Of a stretch of DNA of 64,000 bases, positions 38,750 to 47,086 are shown one piece after another. Position 1 is the stretch's first letter, and every line of letters begins with the position of its first letter. The notes under the pieces were generated by a model. The model was not told the origin of the DNA. It saw only the letters and a list, made by a program, of their open reading frames with translations, and searched no databases. The stretch comes from Geobacter sp. (GTDB taxonomy: Bacteria; Desulfobacterota; Desulfuromonadia; Geobacterales; Pseudopelobacteraceae), in contig PJFB01000015.1 in assembly GCA_003574895.1 (NCBI GenBank), forward strand, positions 46,385 to 110,384, in the 5' to 3' direction. A program made the position numbers and the translations under genes.

Positions 38750-38890
38750 GAGGATTTGATGTCTGGAATTTGTATGTTGCCGGTTCTATTCAGAACCCCT
38801 GTGGATAACATGTGGATAACTTTTGTTCCCGGAGAGGTTCTGAATTTTAGGCGAAAAACCGTCGAAGAAAGGAGGGGTTGCAAGGCAAGA
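38750..38890 (+). promoter_or_regulatory. CRISPR leader
   Basis: 141 bp between the RAMP-DHH stop and the first repeat. It holds a GGTTCT/AGAACC dyad (38782-38797) and two DnaA boxes (listed separately). Transcription is taken to be rightward because every repeat ends in CTGAAAC on the + strand and the degenerate terminal repeat is at the far right. No convincing promoter was seen. Confidence 0.6.
38800..38819 (-). promoter_or_regulatory. two tandem perfect DnaA boxes in the CRISPR leader
   Basis: TGTGGATAA at 38800-38808 and again at 38811-38819. Its complement TTATCCACA is the strict DnaA box. The copies are in the same orientation, 11 bp apart start to start, so on the same helix face. 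DnaA binding is an inference from sequence identity only. Confidence 0.55.
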
Positions 38891-39817
38891 GCCCGAGAGG
38901 GCATTCATGACGTTGTGAACTGAAACTTGTTGTTTCGGCGATGCTTGTCGAGTTTGTCTGCCCGAGAGGGCATTCATGACGTTGTGAACTGAAACATTTT
39001 TCTTTGAGAAAATATCCACACAAATTGCCCGAGAGGGCATTCATGACGTTGTGAACTGAAACATTTGATTTTGTGATTTGTCAATGGGACAGCCCGAGAG
39101 GGCATTCATGACGTTGTGAACTGAAACACCGTGTGAAACAGTTACTATGTCGCCGGGCTTGCCCGAGAGGGCATTCATGACGTTGTGAACTGAAACTTTT
39201 TTATCTTTGTCCACCAGGAAGGGTACACTTGCCCGAGAGGGCATTCATGACGTTGTGAACTGAAACATTTGTATTCTTGAGATCAAGGTTGGTAGTGCCC
39301 GAGAGGGCATTCATGACGTTGTGAACTGAAACATTCGGTCACACTTTGCAATCGCCTCGTAACCATCGCCCGAGAGGGCATTCATGACGTTGTGAACTGA
39401 AACGAATACTGAAGGATTACAGACTTTCGGTGCAGGTCCGAGAGGACATTCATGACGTTGTGAACTGAAACGCGTACCTGACCCTGATGAGGTTAGATCA
39501 AGTCCGAGAGGACATTCATGACGTTGTGAACTGAAACTTTGAGAGAAAATACCGCACGCCATATCACTTTTTCGTCCGAGAGGACATTCATGACGTTGTG
39601 AACTGAAACACTTTGCCGATCAGTTTGTTACTCAAATTGTTGTCCGAGAGGACATTCATGACGTTGTGAACTGAAACAATTTTTTTCATCCATGTTTTTA
39701 CCTGAGCAAAGACAGGTCCGAGAGGACATTCATGACGTTGTGAACTGAAACATATTGTCACGTCTTCAGGACTTGGCCTTTGCCCGAGAGGGCATTCATG
39801 ACGTTGTGAAATCAGGT
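38891..39817 (+). CRISPR. CRISPR array, 14 repeats and 13 spacers
   Basis: 36-bp repeats start at 38891, 38960, 39027, 39092, 39161, 39231, 39297, 39368, 39436, 39502, 39574, 39642, 39716 and 39782. Spacers run 29-38 bp, a variable length typical of type III. Repeats 1-8 and 14 begin GCCCGAGAGGGC, repeats 9-13 begin GTCCGAGAGGAC; both fold as a 4-bp stem with a GAGA tetraloop and the change is compensatory. All share the 3' end GTTGTGAACTGAAAC, except the last, which breaks off after GTTGTGAA. No spacer target can be named by eye. Confidence 0.97.
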
Positions 39818-39858
39818 AAATAGGCGGCTCAGAATTTACTGATAAACCGGGTTGGGTT

Positions 39859-39948
39859 GTAGGGGCGAAGCAAGGTTCATCTGCTTCGCCCGCCTTTGAT
39901 CTCTGTGGCAAAAGGGCGAAGCAGGTAAAGCTCTTGCTTCGCCCCTAC
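39859..39948. repeat. double-hairpin REP/MITE-like element
   Basis: A perfect 16-bp inverted repeat GTAGGGGCGAAGCAAG (39859-39874) / CTTGCTTCGCCCCTAC (39933-39948) encloses a second inverted pair CTGCTTCGCCC (39881-39891) / GGGCGAAGCAG (39914-39924). It can also fold as two side-by-side hairpins. Ninety bases, non-coding, within the interruption between the array and the acquisition genes. It looks like a dispersed genomic repeat unit. Confidence 0.75.
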
Positions 39949-39982
39949 GTGGGTAAACGATATATTAATATTTCCAGATCCC

Positions 39983-40144
39983 TTACCGCCGGAAGACAAT
40001 GTGAAGTAGAAGTCGGGTAAGGCAAAGCAGAAGGCTAATATTCATTTCACGTTCCCCAAGATTCACCTCTAATGTCGTAGCAAGCATAATGACAAGGTGA
40101 AGCAGCAGCATTTCATGGATGATGTAATCAATTTTTTCTTTCAT
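39983..40144 (-). CDS. small hydrophobic protein within the CRISPR interruption
   Basis: 53 residues: MKEKIDYIIHEMLLLHLVIM, then a largely hydrophobic remainder ending LLLHIVFRR. An AAAAAGGAG sits 10 bases before this ATG on the minus strand; the longer frame upstream would run through CRISPR repeat sequence and is not believed. It may be membrane-active. It is antisense to everything around it and lies between the REP-like element and the degenerate mini-array. Could be spurious; no family recognised. Confidence 0.35.
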   Translation of the reverse strand: MKEKIDYIIHEMLLLHLVIMLATTLEVNLGEREMNISLLLCLTRLLLHIVFRR

Positions 40145-40174
40145 GGCGTCGGTACTCCTTTTTATTTGATAAAA

Positions 40175-40275
40175 GCTCAGGAGGACATTCATGACGTTGT
40201 GAACTGAAACAATTTGGGTCAACAAAGGACTTTACGTTCGCCCGAGAGGGCATTCATGACGTTGTGAAATCAGGT
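40175..40275 (+). CRISPR. degenerate two-repeat mini-array
   Basis: The first unit (40175-40210) has a degenerate 5' end (GCTCAGGAGGAC instead of GTCCGAGAGGAC, so the hairpin is lost) and an intact 3' half. A 29-bp spacer (40211-40239) follows, then a second copy of the terminal repeat (40240-40275) that ends GTGAAATCAGGT exactly as the last repeat of the main array does. It lies 22 bp upstream of the Cas6-RT-Cas1 start. The first 12 bases of the ribosome-site region abut the repeat flank. Confidence 0.85.
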
Positions 40276-40296
40276 AAACAGGAGGAGGTGGACCTC

Positions 40297-42927
40297 ATGC
40301 CGCTTCATGACCGATTAGCCGCATTACGCTGGCGCCGTCTCTCGGTGGAACTTGTGAACATCCGCTCTTTGCCGGCGCGCAAAGCGGCCCAGGTTTCCGT
40401 GTTTCAGGCCATGGTGAAAGGGGTGAATTCCCTGCTTGGCGAGAAGGAGGATTCGTCCATCTTTTTTCACCAACGGGACAAGAACAGCGCCTTTGCGATG
40501 CGGCGGGGCGACCGTGTGACGCTGGACGTTTTTTTCTGTTGCCATGATGCTGCATTCGCGGCGCACTGGCGGGAGGCGTTCATCGGGTATCTGGCCGATC
40601 CCGGAACAGGGCGTAATTTCGAGATTGTGGCTATTGGCGAGGTTGAGGAGCGTTCCTTGGTGTCGGTGGCCTCCGAGATCGGGCCGTTGCCGGAAGAGGG
40701 CGAGTTGTGCCTGGAGTTTTTGACGCCGTTGCCGTTTCGACCGGAAAAGGGCAAGCCGCGAACGCATCTATCGACAAAGGCGTTCGTGGGAGCCCTCACG
40801 GGGCGCATATCGCGACTGTTCGGCGGAGACGTCGGCTACAACGGCAAAGAAGATGATTTCACAGTCCTTTCCTGCTATTGGAATTATACGGAGATTCGCC
40901 ATCCGTCACTGTCCCAGCCGGGACAAACCCAGTATGTGAACGGCTGCGCCGGCAAGCTATACCTGAAGGGGCAGTTTGTCGGATTGCTGCCGCTGATTCT
41001 CCTGGCGAGCGAGCTGCATGCGGGTGGAAAACTCCCTTATTCCCATGGATATTTTCGTATCAATACCCCGGCTACCGGCTATTTTCAGCCGTTTTTCCCG
41101 AGCCGGAAGGGTCTTCTTTCCGCTATTCGCGATGTTATCGCCCGTCACGATCATGCACTGGAATCGCTTTCCAGTACAGAGCAGTATCCGTTCGACGAGG
41201 AGCGGTTCGCGGATGATCTTGTGCGCCGGATCGTGGAGGGTTCCTATCTCCCTACGCCGAATATTGCGTTCTCCATCCGCAAGAGCAGCGGAGCGGAGCG
41301 GTTGGTGGAGCAATTGCCGTTCCGCGATCTGATAATGCAGCAGTATCTGCTCAATCTCCTTGGCAAGCCGTTTGACCGTTTGTTCGAGGAAGGTTCCATC
41401 GGCTACCGGCGCGGCGTGTCCCGCCTTGCCGCCATCGAGCAGGTACACAAGGCCGTGGCCGATGGTTACCAATATGTCATCGAGTCCGATATAGAGGATT
41501 TTTTCCCCACTGTGGACCTGCGGTTGCTGGATAACCTGCTCGACCTGTATATTCCGGAAGCGGACGTTCTGTTTAGGGAGCTGCTCAAAAAGGTGCTTCG
41601 CGCCGGGTTCGTGCTGAAGGGGGAGTACCGGGAACGGTCGCGGGGGCTGGCTCAGGGCGCCCCGTTGTCACCACTTCTGGCCAACCTGTATCTCGACTCA
41701 TTCGACGAGAAGGCCAGCGATTGGGACGTGCGGACGATCCGCTATGCCGATGACTTCATCATTCTGGCCAGGACGCTGGAGAACGCCGAAAGAGTGCTTT
41801 GCGAAACCGAGGAATGTCTGGCGGGATTGGGGTTGCGGATCAGCAAGGATAAAACCTCGATCCGACATATCCGCGAGGGGGTTCATTTTCTCGGTATCAC
41901 CCTTGAAAAAACAGAGGCCGTGGTAGATTCCGATCAAGCTCCCCGGCTATTCAGAAAACCGCTGTACGTTACCGAGCCATACCTTTTTCTCGCCATAAAC
42001 GGCGATGCGCTGGAGATCCGGCGGAGAAAGGAGATAATCGAAACCATCCCGATCCGGCGGATCAGCGAAATCATGGTGATGGAGACGGCGGTCTTTTCCA
42101 CGGCGGTTATCAGGAAGTGTGCCGATGAGAACATTCCCCTTACCATCGCCCTTAATACGGGCTATTTTATCGCCACGGTAAAACCGGATTCCAAGCGCTA
42201 CTACTCGATTTCCTACGAACACGCCCGGCGGCGGCACTCGCTTTCCGACACGGAGCAGCTCTGTATTGCCAAGGAGTTTGCGGCGGGCAAGATCACGAAT
42301 TACATTGCCCTGTTCCGGCAACGGTACGAAAAGGAATTGAATGTTTTTACTTCCGAATTGGAACGGGTTATCGGCGCAATCCGGCAGGCGGGGAGTGTGG
42401 AACAGGTTCGGGGCTATGAAGGTGCAGCCGCGAAAAAGATCTACCAGCGAATGAACGGCCTGATCGATCATGAGGCCTTTCGGCTGAAAAAGCGGGAACG
42501 CCGCAATCCTGACCGGATCAATTCACTTCTCAATTTCGGTTACTATCTCCTTTTTTCCAGGATCAACGCCACGGTCAGGGCGGTCGGCCTCAACCCCTAC
42601 CTCGGTTTTCTCCACGCGCCCGAGGACGATTACGAGTCACTGGTTTGCGATATTGAGGAGCTGTTTCGCTCCCGTATCGACAGATTCGTTATTCGTCTGA
42701 TAAACCTGAAGATTATTACCGAAACGGATTTCATTGAAACCGACAAGGGGCAGCACCTGACACACGAAGGGTTGAAAAAATATCTCAACCACTTTGAAGG
42801 CGAGATGGAAAAAGGGGGCGGCCGGAACGAGCTTTCGCTCAAGGAACACATACATACCCAGGTCAACGTGGTCAGGCGGTTTTTTACCGACGACGGTGAC
42901 TTGACCTTTTACGAGTGGCGCGCATGA
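40297..42927 (+). CDS. cas1: Cas6-reverse transcriptase-Cas1 fusion
   Basis: 876 residues. Cas6-like RAMP domain about 1-260, ending in the Gly-rich KLPYSHGYFRI. RT domain about 300-545: ESDIEDFFPTVD (396-407), AQGAPLSPLLANLYLD (about 453-468) and the catalytic YADD (483-486), all acidic residues intact. Cas1 about 554-876 with the metal site Glu708 (GYEGAAAKKIY), His773 (GFLHAPED) and Asp785 (CDIEEL). Such fusions are known to process crRNA and to acquire spacers from RNA as well as DNA. No separate cas6 is seen. Start at 40297 after AGGAGGAGG; an in-frame GTG at 40264 lies inside the CRISPR repeat. Confidence 0.93.
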   Translation: MPLHDRLAALRWRRLSVELVNIRSLPARKAAQVSVFQAMVKGVNSLLGEKEDSSIFFHQRDKNSAFAMRRGDRVTLDVFFCCHDAAFAAHWREAFIGYLADPGTGRNFEIVAIGEVEERSLVSVASEIGPLPEEGELCLEFLTPLPFRPEKGKPRTHLSTKAFVGALTGRISRLFGGDVGYNGKEDDFTVLSCYWNYTEIRHPSLSQPGQTQYVNGCAGKLYLKGQFVGLLPLILLASELHAGGKLPYSHGYFRINTPATGYFQPFFPSRKGLLSAIRDVIARHDHALESLSSTEQYPFDEERFADDLVRRIVEGSYLPTPNIAFSIRKSSGAERLVEQLPFRDLIMQQYLLNLLGKPFDRLFEEGSIGYRRGVSRLAAIEQVHKAVADGYQYVIESDIEDFFPTVDLRLLDNLLDLYIPEADVLFRELLKKVLRAGFVLKGEYRERSRGLAQGAPLSPLLANLYLDSFDEKASDWDVRTIRYADDFIILARTLENAERVLCETEECLAGLGLRISKDKTSIRHIREGVHFLGITLEKTEAVVDSDQAPRLFRKPLYVTEPYLFLAINGDALEIRRRKEIIETIPIRRISEIMVMETAVFSTAVIRKCADENIPLTIALNTGYFIATVKPDSKRYYSISYEHARRRHSLSDTEQLCIAKEFAAGKITNYIALFRQRYEKELNVFTSELERVIGAIRQAGSVEQVRGYEGAAAKKIYQRMNGLIDHEAFRLKKRERRNPDRINSLLNFGYYLLFSRINATVRAVGLNPYLGFLHAPEDDYESLVCDIEELFRSRIDRFVIRLINLKIITETDFIETDKGQHLTHEGLKKYLNHFEGEMEKGGGRNELSLKEHIHTQVNVVRRFFTDDGDLTFYEWRA

Positions 42928-43208
42928 GAGGTATAGCCGATTATGCCGTGGTCTACGATATCACCAGCGACCGGGAACGGCGGCGGGTGGATAAATTATT
43001 GAAGGGATTTGGCTTCCGGATTCAAAAAAGTGTTTTTGAATGCCGGATGAATCGCAAGGGAAAGGTTGAACTGATTGAACGGTTGGAAAAACTCCAGCTC
43101 AAGACAGGTTTTGTAAAGATTTACCGGTTGGAGTACAGCTCCAAAAGCGAAGTAGTTGGGGAGCGGAGCGGGGAGAGTATTGACGAGGGAAACGCGTTTG
43201 TCGTGTAA
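42924..43208 (+). CDS. cas2: CRISPR-associated Cas2
   Basis: 94 residues, ferredoxin-like. YAVVYDITSDRERRRVDKLLK at the N-terminus with the conserved Asp, then FGFRIQKSVFECRM. Forms the core of the spacer-integration complex with Cas1. Start at the ATG overlapping the RT-Cas1 stop (ATGA). The C-terminal tail (SSKSEVVGERSGESIDEG) is slightly long. It converges with rnr. Confidence 0.93.
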   Translation: MRGIADYAVVYDITSDRERRRVDKLLKGFGFRIQKSVFECRMNRKGKVELIERLEKLQLKTGFVKIYRLEYSSKSEVVGERSGESIDEGNAFVV

Positions 43209-43334
43209 GCAGGCAAGCAAGCCGGCATGAGGGTGACGCGCTGATTCGTATGGCGCTGTGGTCCCCTCACCCGGCTTTCGGCCATCTTTTCCAGGGCTGG
43301 CGGCCGCTCAGTTCCAATAAGTAAAAACTAACAG

Positions 43335-45638
43335 TCAGCGCCGTTTCCTGCCGCCTCCATTTCTGTCCCCTTTGTCGGGGCCAACCTTGTCAGTGCCTGT
43401 TGTCCGCCGTTTGATCCCGGCCAGCCCTTTCCCCTTGACCGGGATGCGCGGATACTCCTCCCCGGGCATGACGATTGTCGCTGCATTGACTGGAGGCTCC
43501 GAGGCGGTATGTTCCACAAGGGTGAACTCGATGCGCCGGGTGGCCGGGGTGACCGCGGCCACCTTTACCCTGGCCCGGTCGCCGATGCGGAAGACACGCC
43601 GCGAACGGCGGCCGATCAGGGAGTGCTGCTTCTCGGCATAGGTGTAGAGATCGTCTCCCAGTGTGGAGACATGCACCAGCCCCTCCACGAACAGCTCCTC
43701 CAGTTCCACGAAAAAACCGAAAGCTGCCACACCGGAGATGTAGCCGTCAAAGTCGTCGCCCACGTGCTGCTGCATGTACTGGAGCTTCTTCATCTCCACC
43801 ACGTCCCGCTCCGCCTCCATGGCGACCCGTTCCCGCTTGCTGGTATGCTCGGCGATCTCGGAAAGCCGCTCCGTGGCAATGTCCAGCTGCTTTTGCCGTC
43901 GCTTGTCTCCCTGTTTCTCCTCCAGCGCCAGGGCTGCCCTGAGGATACGGTGTACCACCAAGTCCGGATAGCGCCGGATGGGGGAGGTGAAGTGGCAGTA
44001 GCAGGCAGAGGCCAGGCCGAAATGCCCCAGGTTTTCCGCCGCATAGCGGGCCTGTTTCATGCAGCGCAACAGGGCATAGTTCAGCATCCGCTCCTCGGGC
44101 CGCCCCTCGGCCTCTCCCAGCAGGCGCTGCAATTCGGCCGGATTTACCCGCTCCTCCACCAGTTTGAACTCGTAGCCGAAGCCGTAGATGAACTCCTGGA
44201 AATCCCGCAGCTTGGCCGGGTCGGGGTTCTCGTGGACGCGGTACAGGAACGAGATTTCCCTGGCAGTGATGAAACGGGCCACCGCCTCGTTGGCGGCCAG
44301 CATGAACTCTTCGATCAGTTGGTGGGCCAGGTTGCGTTCGGCCCGGATTATCCCCTCGGTCAGGCCGGTCAGGCCGATGATGATCTCGGGCTCGGGCAGA
44401 TCGAAATCGATGCTCCCCCGCTGTTTCCGCATGGCCTGGAGGCAGAGGGCCAGCTCCTTCATCTCCAGCAGCATGGGCGCTACCGGGCGGTGTTTGTCGG
44501 CGGCTTCGCGGTCGTCATCGACGATGATCTGCTTGACGATGGTATAGGTCAGGCGGGCCGTGCTGTTGATGACGCTGGGATAGAAGCTGGACTCCAGCAT
44601 CTTGCCCTTGGGGTCGAAGAGCATCTCGGCCGTCATGGTCAGGCGGTCCACATGGGGATTTAGGGAACAGATGCCGTTGGAGAGTTTTTCCGGAAGCATG
44701 GGGATGCAGCGGTCCGGGAAGTAGACCGAGGTGCCGCGCAGGTAGGCCTCCTGGTCCAGGGCGCTGCCCGGCGTCACATAGGCGGACACATCGGCGATGG
44801 AGACCCAGAGCCGGTAGTTGTTCCCCTCGCAGCGCATGGAAACGGCGTCGTCGAAGTCCTTGGCGGTCTCGCCGTCTATGGTGACGGTCGGCATCTTGCG
44901 CAGGTCAACGCGCCCCTTCAGGTCCTCCCGCGACACCACGGCCGGTACTCCTTCTGCCTCGGCCAGGACATCAGGCCCGAAGATATGGGGCAGGTCGAAG
45001 CGGCGGATGACCGACTGCACCTCCACCTCGGGATCGCCGGGCCAGCCCAGCACCTCCGTGATGCGTCCCTCGGCCGGCCGCCCGCCTATGGGATAGGCGG
45101 TCAATTCTGCTACCACCTGCTGGCCATCCTCGGTCCGGCCCCGCCCTTTGGGGGGGATGGCAACCACCAGGTTGAGGCGCTGATCTTCGGGGATAACGAT
45201 GGCCCCGCGCCGGGTCTCTTCGTAGCGACCCACGATGCGGCTCGAAGCCCGTTCCACAACGGCGACGATGCGGCCTTCCTGTTTGCCGCTTCCCATCCGG
45301 CTCTGACCGGATTGCACCTCCACGGTGTCGCCATGCATGGCGCCATGCATGTGTCTGGCTGGGATGAAAATGTCTTCACCGCCGCCCTCCGGCGTGACAA
45401 AACCATAACCGTCACGGTGGGCCGAGAGCTTGCCGCGCAGGCCTTGCGCCGCACCCGGCAGGGCATAGCTGTTTCCCCTGAGCCGGGTCACCTCGCCTGC
45501 ATCGGCCATATCTTCCAGAATGCGCTTCAGCTCGCCCTTGACGTGACGGCCGCCGAACTCGCGCAGCAGCGAGGCAAAGTGAGTGCTTCCCTCGCGCTCT
45601 TTGAGGATGGCGAGGATGTTTTTTTTTGTTAGTTTCAT
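43335..45638 (-). CDS. rnr: ribonuclease R
   Basis: 3'-to-5' exoribonuclease that degrades structured RNA. 767 residues: N-terminal winged helix (MKLTKKNILAILKEREGS), cold-shock domains (GYGFVTPEGGGEDIFIPARH), RNB catalytic domain with the Asp cluster in TIDGETAKDFDDAVS and YFPDRCIPMLPEKLSNGICSL-type motif, the HFTSPIRRYPDLVVHR motif, S1 domain, and a basic C-terminal tail. The start at 45638 is the family's usual beginning; an in-frame extension of 32 codons is not supported. Confidence 0.93.
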   Translation of the reverse strand: MKLTKKNILAILKEREGSTHFASLLREFGGRHVKGELKRILEDMADAGEVTRLRGNSYALPGAAQGLRGKLSAHRDGYGFVTPEGGGEDIFIPARHMHGAMHGDTVEVQSGQSRMGSGKQEGRIVAVVERASSRIVGRYEETRRGAIVIPEDQRLNLVVAIPPKGRGRTEDGQQVVAELTAYPIGGRPAEGRITEVLGWPGDPEVEVQSVIRRFDLPHIFGPDVLAEAEGVPAVVSREDLKGRVDLRKMPTVTIDGETAKDFDDAVSMRCEGNNYRLWVSIADVSAYVTPGSALDQEAYLRGTSVYFPDRCIPMLPEKLSNGICSLNPHVDRLTMTAEMLFDPKGKMLESSFYPSVINSTARLTYTIVKQIIVDDDREAADKHRPVAPMLLEMKELALCLQAMRKQRGSIDFDLPEPEIIIGLTGLTEGIIRAERNLAHQLIEEFMLAANEAVARFITAREISFLYRVHENPDPAKLRDFQEFIYGFGYEFKLVEERVNPAELQRLLGEAEGRPEERMLNYALLRCMKQARYAAENLGHFGLASACYCHFTSPIRRYPDLVVHRILRAALALEEKQGDKRRQKQLDIATERLSEIAEHTSKRERVAMEAERDVVEMKKLQYMQQHVGDDFDGYISGVAAFGFFVELEELFVEGLVHVSTLGDDLYTYAEKQHSLIGRRSRRVFRIGDRARVKVAAVTPATRRIEFTLVEHTASEPPVNAATIVMPGEEYPRIPVKGKGLAGIKRRTTGTDKVGPDKGDRNGGGRKRR

Positions 45639-45733
45639 GGCATGATCCCGCTGGTGTTTTATGTTGTCCCCACGACGAGGGGATGATATGCTTTTTAATA
45701 TAAATATGCACCATTTTCCTGTGCGGATAATCA

Positions 45734-46531
45734 ATGAAACAGCTATATTGTGCCCTCCTGTCCCTGGTGTTCTCCCTGCTGCCCTTTTTTACCGATTACG
45801 CCCGAGCCTTTGACCAGCCCGATCTGGGCGAGTTGGCCGAATCCCCTCCCTGCAGCGCCATATGCCAGATAGCAACCAGGTATAACCACATCAATACACT
45901 GATCCGAGACGGCAAGATCAACAGATCTCTTGCCCAGAGCGAACTGAAGCGGCTGTTGGCCCAGGTGCGCGAGGAGTACTACCGCCTTGTGGGCAAAGAT
46001 CTTCCCTTGGAAAAATGGGTCTTCCCGCTGGCCAACTATGACCACCGTGCCATAACCGGGGGGCGAAACAAGGGATATATTGCCCGGGGCTATGATTTTT
46101 TCGACGGCAACCGCCATGGCGGACATCCCGCTTTCGACATTTTTATCCATGACCGCGACCAGGACAACCGCGATGATCGCACCGGCAAAGAGGTGCAGGT
46201 GCGGTCTCTCACCAGGGGGATAGTGGTGGCCCTGGAACGGAAATGGGAGCCGGGTAGCCCCCTGAAGGGGGGCAAGTACATCTGGGTCTACGATCCCGAC
46301 AAAGACCTGCTGGTCTACTACGCTCACAATGCCGAGCTGCTAGTGGTGCTGGGGGAGATTGTCAGTCCGGGCGATCCGCTCGCCACCGTGGGGCGTACCG
46401 GCTTCAATGCCGCCAAGCATCGCTCGCCGACCCATCTGCACCTGAGCGTGCTCAAGGTACGTGACGGATGGCCCCAACCGGTTAACGTATATTCGGATCT
46501 GGTCCGTGCCAAGTCAGTGCCTGCGGAGTGA
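45734..46531 (+). CDS. M23-type (LytM) peptidase, exported
   Basis: 265 residues. Signal peptide MKQLYCALLSLVFSLLPFF to about DYARA. Zinc motif: His and Asp of GGHPAFDIFIHD and the second motif THLHLSVLK, with the GxxxGxTG-like VGRTGFNA between. An acidic DRDQDNRDD insertion follows the first motif. Likely a periplasmic D,D-endopeptidase or an amidase activator; both metal-motif halves are intact, so catalysis is plausible. It is divergent from rnr with 95 bp between. Confidence 0.85.
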   Translation: MKQLYCALLSLVFSLLPFFTDYARAFDQPDLGELAESPPCSAICQIATRYNHINTLIRDGKINRSLAQSELKRLLAQVREEYYRLVGKDLPLEKWVFPLANYDHRAITGGRNKGYIARGYDFFDGNRHGGHPAFDIFIHDRDQDNRDDRTGKEVQVRSLTRGIVVALERKWEPGSPLKGGKYIWVYDPDKDLLVYYAHNAELLVVLGEIVSPGDPLATVGRTGFNAAKHRSPTHLHLSVLKVRDGWPQPVNVYSDLVRAKSVPAE

Positions 46532-46603
46532 TGGGCAGGCACTGACATGGCTATGGTTCTGATCCGGGAAATTCCCATGGTGCAATTATCCCCAGGGGAA
46601 TGT

Positions 46604-46633
46604 TTGACTTAAATGGTGTGGAATACCGATAAA
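46604..46633 (+). promoter_or_regulatory. possible sigma-70 promoter for the small CxxC protein gene
   Basis: TTGACT (46604-46609), 18 bases, GATAAA (46628-46633), 58 bp before the start at 46692. Acceptable but not strong. Confidence 0.3.
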
Positions 46634-46691
46634 TGCGCTATTATAAATTCAGGAAGTTAATAGATTGACAAACCGGAAGGGGGTTTGAGTC

Positions 46692-46862
46692 ATGTCGGGT
46701 GGAAACGATAAAATATGTAATATCAATGATGAGTTAACCATAAGTAATTTGACGTCTAATGCCCAGGTGGTCTGCGGAAAATGCGGTGCCAAGGCCCATG
46801 ATAAATCAAGCGTCTGCGAGCCGGTCAAACTGGAAGGTGGACCATATGGGGATTTCATGTGA
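46692..46862 (+). CDS. small CxxC protein (zinc-ribbon-like)
   Basis: 56 residues: MSGGNDKICNINDELTISN at the N-terminus and a VVCGKCGAKAHDKSSVCEPV segment with three closely placed Cys and a His, suggestive of a metal knuckle. AGGGGG lies about 8 bases upstream, and a strong terminator stands 51 bp downstream, so it is a monocistronic gene. Function unknown; small Cys-rich proteins of this sort are common in Geobacter-like genomes. Confidence 0.65.
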   Translation: MSGGNDKICNINDELTISNLTSNAQVVCGKCGAKAHDKSSVCEPVKLEGGPYGDFM

Positions 46863-46913
46863 ACCCGATATTCAGGTGAAATGACAATCGACACAAAGAT
46901 GAGCATTGCGTGG

Positions 46914-46945
46914 AGAGGGCCTGTGAAAGCAGGCCCTCTTTTTTT
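46914..46945 (+). terminator. Rho-independent terminator after the small CxxC protein gene
   Basis: AGAGGGCCTG / CAGGCCCTCT, 10-bp perfect stem with a TGAAAG loop and a run of T. Confidence 0.9.
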
Positions 46946-47086
46946 GCAGGCTCTTGGCGCCTGCGCATAAATCTACCCCACCTACGCACTTTGTTCAACC
47001 TGTCATCCAGGTCTTGACGAATGATTATTTGCAGCTATTATTTAATATACTTTAATGATCAGCAATCTATTTCAAGGAGGAAGATG

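Noticed and set aside
38786..39911. Several minus-strand frames across the CRISPR array with repeated VSVHNVMNALSG
   Set aside because: They are translations of the CRISPR repeats and change with spacer length; no ribosome site, not genes.
41400..41900. RT motifs (YADD) suggesting a group II intron
   Set aside because: The RT is in frame between Cas6 and Cas1 domains with no intron RNA ends or maturase/endonuclease domains.
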